Below are positions 36,537 through 44,400 of a stretch of DNA of 64,000 bases, piece by piece (the first letter of the stretch is position 1; each line of letters begins with the position of its first letter). This DNA is from Myxococcales bacterium (GTDB lineage: Bacteria; Myxococcota_A; Polyangia; Polyangiales; Polyangiaceae). The notes under the pieces were generated by a model. That model was given only the letters and a program-made list of their open reading frames with translations, was not told where the DNA came from and made no database searches. Location of the stretch: assembly GCA_016703425.1 (NCBI GenBank), contig JADJCA010000012.1:372001-436000 (forward strand). Reading direction: 5' to 3'. The position numbers and the translations under genes are program-made.

Positions 36537-38071
36537 CCGCTGTGGTTCGCCGCACGGCGCCCCGCGCCCTCGCGCTGGTGGCCTACGTCGCGGCGGCCGC
36601 CGTGGGCGTTGTCGTGTCGGTCCGCCTCGCGGGGGGCAAGCACGTCTTTCCGCTCGACGACGCCTACATTCACCTGTCCATCGCGCGCACGCTCGCCGAG
36701 CACGGGACCTACGGCTTGCAGCCGGGCGCCTTCGCAACGCCCGCGTCGTCGCTCGCATGGCCGCTCTTGCTCGCGGGCGCGTCGCGCCTCGGTCTTCCGC
36801 TCGAGGGCGGCGCCCTCGTCCTCTCGCTGCTCGCCGGCGGGGCCGCGCTCCTCGTCGTCGATGAAGTGTTCCTGCGCCACCCACGCTACGCCGCACGGCC
36901 CACGGCGCGAGGCTTGTGGCTCGCGGCGTTCGCCGCGCTCGTGCCGCTCTTGCCGATGGGGCTCCTCGGCATGGAGCACGCGTTGCACATCACCGTCGTC
37001 GTCGCCCTCGTCGGTTACGTCCTCCACCTCGAGGAGGCGGCGTCACGGGCCACGCTTTCGCGGAGCGCGACGCTCGCGGCCGCCCTTCTCGCGGCCGCCG
37101 CGACGTCGCTTCGCTACGAGAGCCTCTTCGTCGTCGCCGCTCTCGCGGCGTGGCTGCTCGTGCGCCGACGCCGCTCGCTCGCGGCGTTCGTCGTCTTGGG
37201 GGCGGTGGTCCCGCTGCTCGTCGCCGCCGCGTTCTTCGCGGCCCACGGCGCACCGCTGATGCCCGCGTCGGTGGTCCTCAAGCGAGCGCGCTTCACCCTC
37301 GGTGAGCTGCCGGCGCTTTGGCTCGCGCGGGGGCGGGCGCACCCGCACGCGCCGGCGCTGCTCGTCGCCCTCGCCCTCGCCGCGTGGCGCTCGCCCGTTG
37401 CCCGAGCGCGGCCCTGGCTCTTCGTCGCGGCCGTTGCCCTCGCGTGCCAGGCGACCTTCGCTCAACTCGGGTGGCTGTTCCGCTACGAGAGCTACGCCGT
37501 GGCGCTCGCCGTGGTGGGACTCGCGCTGTCGCTCGACGGTGCCTTCGTCGGGCGCGCCGTCGTCGTCCTGCTGTTGGTCCCGTTGGGCCTCCGCGCGGCG
37601 AGCGCCCACGCGGCCCTGCCACGCGCGAGTCGAAATATCGCTGAACAGCAGCGGGAGGTGGCGCGCCTCGTGGCCGCGCGCAAGCCGCAAGCCGTGGCGG
37701 TCAACGATGTCGGCGCCGTCTCCTACTTCGGGCAAAGCAAGGTCCTCGACCTGATGGGCCTCGCTGACTTGCGTGTCGCTGCGGCGAAGGGAATGCACAT
37801 CGACGGGCGCTTGCCTCCCGATGACCTGGCGCGGCTGGCGGCGGCCGATGGCGTCGAGCTTGCGGTGCTCTACGAGCGCTGGTTCGAGGGGGCGCTGCCG
37901 GGAGGGTGGGTGCCGGTGCTTCGCCTCCGCATTCGTGACAACCACGTCTGTGCCTTCGACACGGTCACGCTCTACGCCGTTGGCGAGGCGCGCGCGCCGG
38001 ACCTTCGCGCGTTCTTGGAACGCTACCGACCGAGTTTCTCGCCGCGCGTGGAGGTCGTCCCGGTGCCGTGA
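36533..38071 (+). CDS. Polytopic membrane glycosyltransferase (GT-C-like)
   Basis: ATG at 36533 overlaps the upstream stop (ATGA). 512 residues, ten or more hydrophobic segments. An early loop reads FPLDDAYIHLSIARTLAEHGTYG, the acidic DD motif of GT-C enzymes such as ArnT/PMT that use lipid-linked sugars. The C-terminal 120 residues are soluble (RNIAEQQREVARLVAARKPQAVAVNDVGAVSYFGQSKVLDLMG) and probably periplasmic. It may transfer a sugar to a polymer or protein outside. It belongs to the four-gene run ending in the initiating transferase. Confidence 0.72.
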   Translation: MTAVVRRTAPRALALVAYVAAAAVGVVVSVRLAGGKHVFPLDDAYIHLSIARTLAEHGTYGLQPGAFATPASSLAWPLLLAGASRLGLPLEGGALVLSLLAGGAALLVVDEVFLRHPRYAARPTARGLWLAAFAALVPLLPMGLLGMEHALHITVVVALVGYVLHLEEAASRATLSRSATLAAALLAAAATSLRYESLFVVAALAAWLLVRRRRSLAAFVVLGAVVPLLVAAAFFAAHGAPLMPASVVLKRARFTLGELPALWLARGRAHPHAPALLVALALAAWRSPVARARPWLFVAAVALACQATFAQLGWLFRYESYAVALAVVGLALSLDGAFVGRAVVVLLLVPLGLRAASAHAALPRASRNIAEQQREVARLVAARKPQAVAVNDVGAVSYFGQSKVLDLMGLADLRVAAAKGMHIDGRLPPDDLARLAAADGVELAVLYERWFEGALPGGWVPVLRLRIRDNHVCAFDTVTLYAVGEARAPDLRAFLERYRPSFSPRVEVVPVP

Positions 38072-38170
38072 GCGTCCCTCGCGGCGTCGCGTCGATGGCG
38101 CGTCGGCGCGCCTCCGCGTGGCAGCGGCATGACGTGCAACCCATCGAAGGGACACACGAATTCACGGATC

Positions 38171-38184
38171 TTTAGCCTGCTAAA
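38171..38184. promoter_or_regulatory. Short AT-rich inverted repeat upstream of the Wza gene
   Basis: TTTAGC-CT-GCTAAA, a perfect 6-bp inverted repeat, lies 27 bp before the Wza ATG in a 140-bp gap. It could be an operator or promoter part; nothing else supports this. Confidence 0.2.
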
Positions 38185-38211
38185 AATCCCGCCCCCGTGA
38201 TACGACAAGGC

Positions 38212-38793
38212 ATGCGTTTGGTGGCTGCCGTCGCCCTCGTCGGCGTCTTGTGTCTGTCCGGCTGTGGCGCCGCTCCGACGTACGACTGGAAGGCCGAGAG
38301 TTCGCTCGGCTACCGGGTCGGGCCCGGCGACATTCTGAAGATCAGCGTTTGGAAACACGACGAGCTGAGCCAGCCGACGGTCACAGTGCGTCCCGACGGC
38401 GCGATCTCCTTGCCGCTGCTCGGTGACGTGCCGGCGGCCGGCCGCGCCGCCAACGAGATCTCGAGCGACGTGGCGACGCGGCTCAAGCAGTTCTTCCAGG
38501 ACCAACCCCCGGTCACGGTGCAGGTCGCTGAGGTGAAGTCCTACCGGGTCTACGTGGTCGGTGAGGTTCAGCGGCCCGGCGAGTTCGCGCCGGCCCAGGA
38601 GATCTCCGTCCTCCAGTCGCTATCGATGGCGGGGGGCTTCACGCGCTTCGCCAACGCCGATCGCGTCGTCATTGTGCGCCGCGATGCGCGCGGCGTTCGC
38701 CGCATTCCCTTCGACTTCTCCGGGGTCGTCGATCGCGGCGAGCTGCACCAAAACCTTGCCCTCCAGCCCGGCGACGTCGTCGTCGTTCCCTGA
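38212..38793 (+). CDS. Short Wza-type polysaccharide export lipoprotein
   Basis: ATG at 38212 (GTG at 38197 possible). 193 residues, signal with lipobox LSGC (Cys18). Poly-export domain YRVGPGDILKISVWKHDELSQPTVTVRPDGAISLPLLGDV, then one SLBB domain (KSYRVYVVGEVQRPGEFAPAQEISVLQSLSMAGGFT) and a final GDVVVVP. E. coli Wza is about 379 residues; the second SLBB and the C-terminal helix that spans the outer membrane are missing here. The pore must come from another protein, for which the barrel at 44.4 kb is a candidate. It is followed 30 bp later by the initiating transferase. Confidence 0.87.
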   Translation: MRLVAAVALVGVLCLSGCGAAPTYDWKAESSLGYRVGPGDILKISVWKHDELSQPTVTVRPDGAISLPLLGDVPAAGRAANEISSDVATRLKQFFQDQPPVTVQVAEVKSYRVYVVGEVQRPGEFAPAQEISVLQSLSMAGGFTRFANADRVVIVRRDARGVRRIPFDFSGVVDRGELHQNLALQPGDVVVVP

Positions 38794-38823
38794 AGGCAAG
38801 CGCGAGCAGAGAAGCGCGGCGAC

Positions 38824-40191
38824 ATGTTCGACCTCTTCCGCTCCCCACGGCGACTCCTTCTATTCGCGTTCGAAGGCGCGGTCGTCGCCACGCTCGTCCT
38901 CTTGGCGGCCTGCCTCAGGCTCGGACTTCATGGCGGACTGACCTACGAGCACATCGGCGCGCGCTCCTTTCTCTTCGCCATCGTCGTGCAGTCGGCTGGG
39001 TACTACGCCGGCATGTACGATCTGCACGCGGTCCAAACGCCGCGCGCCATCTATCAGCGCGTGCTCCAGGCGCTGGCGCTGGCCAGCGCGGTGCTCCTCG
39101 CGATCTTCTATGTCGTGAAAGTCTTGGCGCTGGGACGCGGGATCTTCCTCACATCCATCGCGCTGACGGCGCTCGTGGTGCCCGCGTGGCGCCTGCTCTA
39201 CAACTCCGTGTCGTCGAACGCGGGCTTCTTGCGTCGCACGCTCATCCTCGGGAGCGGCGACCTCGCCCGGGAGATCGCTGACCTCGTCCGCGACGGTCCC
39301 GAGCTCGGGATGGAGCTCGTCGGCATGTTGGCCCGCGACCGCTCGCAGGTCGACGGCGAGCTCGGAATCATCGGGACCTACGCGCAGCTCTTCGACGTCG
39401 TCATGGCCGAAGACGTCCGCCTCGTGCTCGTGGCGTACCCAGACCGTCGCGGGACGTTGCCCGTGGAGCAGCTTCTCGAGATCAAGTTCCGCGGCGTTGA
39501 GGTCGAGGAGGGCGTGAACTTCTACGAGCGCACGACCGGCAAGATCTACGTGCGCGAGCTCAAGCCGAGCCAGCTGATCTTCGCCGAGGGCTTCTCCGCG
39601 CGCCCCACGACGCGCCGCTTGAAGCGACTCCTCGACGTCTTCGCGGCGGGCATTGGGCTCGTGCTCGCGGCGCCGCTGATCTTGCTCACGGCCATGATGG
39701 TGCGGCTCGATTCACCCGGGCCCTTCCTCTATTCGCAGGTGCGGGCCGGTGAGTTCGGCAAGCTCTTCACGATCTACAAGTTTCGATCGATGCGCATCGA
39801 CGCAGAAAAGCACGGGGCGCAGTTTGCCAAAGAGAACGACGACCGAATCACGCGGGTCGGTCGCTTCATTCGGAAGACACGCCTCGACGAGCTCCCGCAA
39901 CTATGGAACGTCTTGCGCGGCGACATGAGCATGGTGGGCCCGCGCCCCGAGCGTCCCGTCTTCATTGAGCAGCTCGAGCAACAGGTGCCGTTCTTCAAGC
40001 AGCGGCTCTACGTGAAGCCCGGCGTTACGGGGCACGCGCAGGTGCGCTGCAAATACGGCGCGACGACCGACGACATGGTCGAAAAGCTCCAGTACGATCT
40101 CTACTACATCAAGACGTACTCGCTGCTCTTCGACCTGTCCGTCATGCTCGACACCGTCAAGGTCGTGCTCCTGCGCATCGGCGCCCGCTGA
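38824..40191 (+). CDS. WcaJ-type undecaprenyl-phosphate sugar phosphotransferase
   Basis: 455 residues. N-terminal part with about four or five membrane spans (LLLFAFEGAVVATLVLLAACLRL, LAIFYVVKVLALG etc.), a central NAD-like/CoA-binding-like region (RTLILGSGDLAREIADLV), and a C-terminal bacterial sugar transferase domain from about 265. That domain shows KRLLDVFAAGIGLVLAAPLILLTAMMVRLDSPGPFLY, KFRSMRIDAEKHG, TRLDELPQLWNVLRGDMSMVGPRPERP. It should start repeat-unit synthesis by moving a sugar-1-phosphate to undecaprenyl phosphate. The build resembles the XrtA/PEP-CTERM-type EPS transferases. Confidence 0.9.
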   Translation: MFDLFRSPRRLLLFAFEGAVVATLVLLAACLRLGLHGGLTYEHIGARSFLFAIVVQSAGYYAGMYDLHAVQTPRAIYQRVLQALALASAVLLAIFYVVKVLALGRGIFLTSIALTALVVPAWRLLYNSVSSNAGFLRRTLILGSGDLAREIADLVRDGPELGMELVGMLARDRSQVDGELGIIGTYAQLFDVVMAEDVRLVLVAYPDRRGTLPVEQLLEIKFRGVEVEEGVNFYERTTGKIYVRELKPSQLIFAEGFSARPTTRRLKRLLDVFAAGIGLVLAAPLILLTAMMVRLDSPGPFLYSQVRAGEFGKLFTIYKFRSMRIDAEKHGAQFAKENDDRITRVGRFIRKTRLDELPQLWNVLRGDMSMVGPRPERPVFIEQLEQQVPFFKQRLYVKPGVTGHAQVRCKYGATTDDMVEKLQYDLYYIKTYSLLFDLSVMLDTVKVVLLRIGAR

Positions 40192-40220
40192 AGAAGCTCT
40201 AGGGCGCTGCGCCGTCGTCG

Positions 40221-40694
40221 TCAGGGCTTCGGGCCGTCAGCGAGCACGTGGAAGCGCTGGTGCACCTTGCCCAAGGCCTCCTCGACGCCCACGAGCTTCG
40301 CGTCGCCGCAGGTCTTCTGCAAGCCGTCGATCGACGTGGCGAGCTCGGCGTCTTTCGTGGCCGCGCCCTTCTCCTTGAGTTGCGCCGCGGAAGCGCACGC
40401 CTTCTTGGCGCGCTCTTCACCGGCCGCCGTGTGCCACACGGGTCCAAGCGCTTCGTGGAACGCGTGGAGCTCCGGGCCGAGCTTCTTGTGGTGACCCTTC
40501 TCGTGGCCGCCGTGGTGGCCTGCGTGATGCCCGTCAGCGTGGCCGTGGGCGTGGCGTTCACCTTCGTGAGCGTGGTCGTGGTGGTGGTCGCCGGGGCCAT
40601 GCGGATGGCCGGGGCCATGCTGGGGCGCGAGCGGCGGCGCACCCCCACAGGCAACGAAGACGAGCGATGCGACCAAAGGAAAGAGCGGCTTCAT
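40221..40694 (-). CDS. Histidine-rich lipoprotein (metal-binding candidate)
   Basis: 157 residues, signal with lipobox FVAC (Cys16). Residues 26-69 hold 18 histidines in HGPGHPHGPGDHHHDH, HAHGHADGHHAGHH and similar strings, so binding of Zn, Ni or Cu is likely. The C-terminal half is a helical domain with two Cys (KKACASAAQLKEKG, LQKTCGDAKLVG). Function unknown; a metal store or metal chaperone is plausible. It lies in the EPS locus but faces the opposite way to the initiating transferase. Confidence 0.65.
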   Translation of the reverse strand: MKPLFPLVASLVFVACGGAPPLAPQHGPGHPHGPGDHHHDHAHEGERHAHGHADGHHAGHHGGHEKGHHKKLGPELHAFHEALGPVWHTAAGEERAKKACASAAQLKEKGAATKDAELATSIDGLQKTCGDAKLVGVEEALGKVHQRFHVLADGPKP

Positions 40695-40751
40695 GCGCCG
40701 AACTATAACGCGGAAAGCCGCTCGCGAGTCGTGCGACGTATCGGGCCGCGC

Positions 40752-41522
40752 TCAGAGCGCGAACACCACGCCGGGGCAGTTCTTACCAATGAAGTCGTGG
40801 TACGGCCCGCTGCAGAGGTTCTGGCGCTCCGGCGGAACCATGGGCATGCAGTCGATGGTCGTGCCGGGGGCCGGGCAGACGCACGCCTTCTTCGTGCACG
40901 CCGCCGAGCCGTTCGAGGAGCAGGTGCACGTGTTGCATCCGTCATCCCAGACGTCGCCGGACTGATGAACGGTGCCGAACGAGTCCTTGCAGGTGCAGGA
41001 CGTGATGTTCCAGCCGCAGGTACCGCCGACGTCGGTGCAGGTCGGGCCTGCCGTGGAGCCGTCGCTGCACAGGATGCTCGGCATGCCGGGAGCGGGACCC
41101 TTGCATGCGCCAGGCGCGCTGCAGTTGTTCACGCATGCCATCTCGGTCTGAATGACGCTGCCGCCCTTGGTGCAGGTGCAGGTGTTGCAGCCGTCATCGC
41201 ACTTGAACGACGCGCCGACCGCGTAGAACTGCGTGCCATAGGCGCAGCCGTCGCCGGAGCCGCCGTCGGCCACGCACGCCATCTCCGTGCAGAAGGCTCC
41301 CTCAGCCGCGCACTTGCACGTGTTGCAGCCGTCAGGACCGATGAAGCTCTCACCGAGCTGCGCCGTCTTGCCGCCGTAGTTGCAGTCGCTCCCGGTGCCG
41401 GTGGCGCCGCCGTCGGGGTTCTTCTTGAGGGTCCCCTCCACGGAGCCGATCACGGTCTTGCCGCTACAGGCGGCGAGGACGAGGAGCGTGGGCAGGAGCA
41501 ACGCGGTCGAAAGATTTCGCAT
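40752..41522 (-). CDS. Lipoprotein with VWC/pacifastin-like Cys repeats
   Basis: 256 residues, lipobox LAAC (Cys19). Three units share the core DGCNTCxC: DGCNTCKCAAEGAFCTEMAC, DDGCNTCTCTKGG, and WDDGCNTCTCSSNGSAACTKKAC. Each is preceded by a short variable loop that begins with YG or GG and contains Cys. This spacing resembles pacifastin or von Willebrand C modules. Such modules often block proteases or bind proteins. Bacterial function unknown. It stands alone, 57 bp from the next gene. Confidence 0.65.
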   Translation of the reverse strand: MRNLSTALLLPTLLVLAACSGKTVIGSVEGTLKKNPDGGATGTGSDCNYGGKTAQLGESFIGPDGCNTCKCAAEGAFCTEMACVADGGSGDGCAYGTQFYAVGASFKCDDGCNTCTCTKGGSVIQTEMACVNNCSAPGACKGPAPGMPSILCSDGSTAGPTCTDVGGTCGWNITSCTCKDSFGTVHQSGDVWDDGCNTCTCSSNGSAACTKKACVCPAPGTTIDCMPMVPPERQNLCSGPYHDFIGKNCPGVVFAL

Positions 41523-41636
41523 GACACTCTCCGAATTGGGGTGGTCGCGCCAAAGCGCGTCACCGTGGAAGGAAACGTCATGGTCGCGACGTTCATGAGG
41601 TGAGTGGCCGGCGCGGGCGCCAGCCGTTAAGAAAAA

Positions 41637-42521
41637 TCACTTCCCCCCGCAGGACTCACGGACGCGCGTCAGAAGGGGCGAGCGCGGGCTCTCGGCCACG
41701 AAGCGTTGCGCCTCAGCGCGGGCTTCCGTGTCGCGGCGCGCGCTGCATAGCGCGAAGATCCGCTGAGCTCGGCGCTCCTCGGAGAGCATGCCCGTTGGGA
41801 AGGTTCGCGCGTGCTCGCCCAGCAGAGAGAGGGCGAGGGCGGCGTCGCCCGAGTCGAGGGCCACCTGCGCGCTTCGGAGCAGGCGCGTCTCCTGGTCGAG
41901 TGTGGACGGCGACTTCGGCGCGACGACCTGGGTGGTCACGGGGCGCGCAGCCTCGGTGAGGGGCGGCGCCTGCTCGAGGCTCGCGACGCGGGCGATGGGC
42001 TTCGGAACGGCTTGCGCGACGGGCGCCGACGTCTCCATCGTCGGCGTCACCGCTTCGGCGACCGTGGGCCCCGGCGCGACGAACGCGGGGGCCGGGTTCG
42101 CGCCCGCTTGCGAGGCCGTGCTCGCCAACGCCGTCACCGCGGTCGGCGCCTGCGGCGCTGAAGGAGCACGAGCCCCTTGCTCCCCGCGCGTGAACAGCGC
42201 CGCGCCGCCGGTCACGGCGCCCGCGACCAGGACCGTCGCGACGAACTTGGTGGCAAGCGACGCCCCGGCGACCCACGTCGTGGAGGCGACGGCGCCGGCA
42301 CCAGCGGTGGAAGAGGCCACCGCCGCACCCGTGGCGACCGACTTGGCCGCCGCCGCGGCCGTGGTCTTCGTGGCGAGCGCGGCGCCCGTGCCGGTCGCCG
42401 CTGCGACACCAATGCGCAGCGCGAGCTGTTGGCGCAGCCGCGTTCGATCGGCGACCGTCGGTTCGTCGCCGTCGCGCGCGAGGTCGATCAAGTTCTTTGC
42501 GTCGCGCCCGAGGTCGCTCAT
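41637..42521 (-). CDS. Putative anti-sigma-like membrane protein of the ECF pair
   Basis: 294 residues. Its start overlaps the stop of the sigma gene (ATGA), so it is coupled with it. N-terminal 45 residues are charged and soluble (RDAKNLIDLARDGDEPTVADRTRLRQQLALRIG). An Ala/Thr-rich hydrophobic stretch follows (FVATVLVAGAVTGGAALF, about 88-105), then a proline-rich linker and a TPR-like C-terminus (LLRSAQVALDSGDAALALSLLGEHARTFP). It lacks a zinc-binding HxxxCxxC motif, so it is not a classical anti-sigma factor. The location after the sigma gene and one membrane span make that role likely. Confidence 0.65.
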   Translation of the reverse strand: MSDLGRDAKNLIDLARDGDEPTVADRTRLRQQLALRIGVAAATGTGAALATKTTAAAAAKSVATGAAVASSTAGAGAVASTTWVAGASLATKFVATVLVAGAVTGGAALFTRGEQGARAPSAPQAPTAVTALASTASQAGANPAPAFVAPGPTVAEAVTPTMETSAPVAQAVPKPIARVASLEQAPPLTEAARPVTTQVVAPKSPSTLDQETRLLRSAQVALDSGDAALALSLLGEHARTFPTGMLSEERRAQRIFALCSARRDTEARAEAQRFVAESPRSPLLTRVRESCGGK

Positions 42522-43114
42522 CGTAGCCTCCAGCGATCGCGCGCGTGATGCCGCGCGAGCGCGCTTTCGAAGTCTTGCCGCGCGGCGCGCAGGCGCGAAT
42601 AGACGGTGTTCACGTTGACGCCCACGGCGTCGGCGATCTCTGGGGCCGGCATCTGTTCGAGCTCTGCGAGGACGAAGACCTCTCGCTTGTCGTCATCGAG
42701 CGCGTCAAGAAGCTCGTGGAGCACCTTCACGGCCTCCGCTTTGGCGGCCCGCTCCATGGGGCCGTGCTCGGCGTGCGCCGGCACCGCTTCGAGCTCGCTC
42801 GCGTCGGCCGGCGGCGCTTCGCGTCGCCGACTTCGAGCGCGCCGGTGGTCGCGCACGACGCGCAGCGCGATGGCAAAGAGCCATGTGCGGACCGACGAAC
42901 GTGCTTCGAAGTCTTCGAGCCGCCGATGGACCACGAGAAAGATCTCCTGCGCGACGTCATCGACGGCGCTCTCGTCGACGCCGAGGCGGCGAACGCTCCG
43001 CCAAACGAAGGCAAAGTGTTCTTCATAGACGTCGTCGAACGCAAGGCCGCTGGCCGGCGCGGAGCTTGGGCCGTCCTTCGGGGCCGGCATGGCGACGGGA
43101 GAAGCCAAGAACAT
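42518..43114 (-). CDS. ECF RNA polymerase sigma factor
   Basis: 198 residues. Region 2 near 28-100: FDDVYEEHFAFVWRSVRRLGVDESAVDDVAQEIFLVVHRRL, then RTWLFAIALRVVRDHRRARSR. Region 4: VLHELLDALDDDKREVFVLAELEQMPAPEIADAVGVNVNTVYSRLRAARQDFESAL, a clear helix-turn-helix. It directs RNA polymerase to an unknown regulon, presumably with the membrane protein encoded by the next gene. The start ATG at 43114 is used; a second ATG at 43090 is possible. Confidence 0.88.
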   Translation of the reverse strand: MFLASPVAMPAPKDGPSSAPASGLAFDDVYEEHFAFVWRSVRRLGVDESAVDDVAQEIFLVVHRRLEDFEARSSVRTWLFAIALRVVRDHRRARSRRREAPPADASELEAVPAHAEHGPMERAAKAEAVKVLHELLDALDDDKREVFVLAELEQMPAPEIADAVGVNVNTVYSRLRAARQDFESALARHHARDRWRLR

Positions 43115-43211
43115 CCTCGGGGTGAGTGGCCGCCGGACCGGCGAACCGTCACCAAATCAGCATAGCCGTCGCGGAGGGGCGAAAGTGGCATGAATCACAA
43201 GGGCTTTTCGG

Positions 43212-44282
43212 CTAGCGGAGGCGGACCTCGAAGCCCAAGAACCCGGCCGCCGTGGTGGCCGCCGGGCGATGCACCGAGGCGAGGTTCTCGATGACGAACT
43301 CGGGCGTCGCCAGGGCGAAGTCGGCGGTGACGTCAGCGCGAACCGCGAAGGCGCTGTGAAGGACGAGCGCCGCGTGTCCCCCGGCGCCGAGAGCGAGCCA
43401 CTCCGCTGAACCCGTGGAGCTCGTGGTCGCCCCGAAGGCGCTCGCCGAGAGACTGCGGAGCGTGAGCGCGACTTGTGGACCGAGCTCGACGGGGCCCGCG
43501 CGAAACGAGGGGCCACCGCGGACGCCTGCCATCGCGCCCGCGATACGCGCGCCGGCCGTCGTGGCGCCGCCTTGGACGCTCGCTGTCTGCTCAGGAAAGA
43601 GCGCTCCGAACAAGTCGATGTGAACCGGCGCGATGCGCACGCCGGCGAAGAGCCCGGGCCCGGCAGCGGCGTTGGGCAGCGTGGCCCCATCGGCCGCCAC
43701 GCCGACGCCGAAGGCCGTGAGCCGCTCGGTCCAGCCTCGTTCGGGGGAGGTGGGAGCCGGCGGAGCTGCCCCAGCCCGGGGGAGCTCGCGCGCGGGTGGG
43801 GCCGTCGCCGCGCCCGCGGCTGTGCCCGCCGGCGGGGTGCTTGGGGGCACCGGCGCTGGAGCTGGACTGCCCCCGTCGCCCGGTCGCGTTGGCGGCGTCG
43901 GCGCCGCAAGCGGCTTCGCGTTCGGATCGATCGCGAGCGCGAGGATGAGCGCCACGGCGTTGGCCAGCGACTCGCAGTCGTCGGCTTCGAGATGGCGAGA
44001 GCCACCGTCGACCACGAGGTCCACGACGAAGAGCGTGGTCGCGCGACCGGCTCTGTCGATGCTGCCGCGCTCGACCACGGTCGCCTCGGCGCGCACGCGG
44101 CGCGCGTCGGCCGCGGGGTGGGCCATGCGGCTCACGTCGTCGGCGACGCGCTCCCGACGAGGACACGCGGCCGGCGCGCTCCACACCAAGTCGAGCGGCG
44201 CCGCCGTGGCTGAAGTCGACACGAGCGTCGCCGCGACCACGCAGAGCATCGCTGCGAGCCGAGATAACGTCCGCGCACGCAC
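43212..44282 (-). CDS. Secreted protein with proline-rich linker and beta-rich C-terminal domain
   Basis: GTG at 44282 gives a signal peptide (RTLSRLAAMLCVVAATLVSTSATAAP). About 356 residues. The N-terminal domain (LDLVWSAPAACPRRERVADDVSRM, TTLFVVDLVVDGGSRHLEADDCESLANAVALILALAIDP) has two Cys and a soluble fold. A Pro/Ala linker follows at about 110-165. The C-terminal part (LTAFGVGVAADGATLP, LFAGVRIAPVHIDLFGALFP, LALGAGGHAALVLHSAFAVRADV) is made of alternating strands like an outer-membrane barrel, ending in an FEVRLR-like terminal strand. Unrecognised. 119 bp after the barrel-type gene upstream. Confidence 0.65.
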   Translation of the reverse strand: MRARTLSRLAAMLCVVAATLVSTSATAAPLDLVWSAPAACPRRERVADDVSRMAHPAADARRVRAEATVVERGSIDRAGRATTLFVVDLVVDGGSRHLEADDCESLANAVALILALAIDPNAKPLAAPTPPTRPGDGGSPAPAPVPPSTPPAGTAAGAATAPPARELPRAGAAPPAPTSPERGWTERLTAFGVGVAADGATLPNAAAGPGLFAGVRIAPVHIDLFGALFPEQTASVQGGATTAGARIAGAMAGVRGGPSFRAGPVELGPQVALTLRSLSASAFGATTSSTGSAEWLALGAGGHAALVLHSAFAVRADVTADFALATPEFVIENLASVHRPAATTAAGFLGFEVRLR

Positions 44283-44400
44283 GCCTGCGGCGAGCTTGCG
44301 ATGTCGCGGGTCCTCGGACTTTCGAGGAGGCGGGGGGAGGCCTCCGCGTCGCGCAGCGACGTGGACGGGACCGGCCACGGTCCCACCAGCCGAACCTCGA

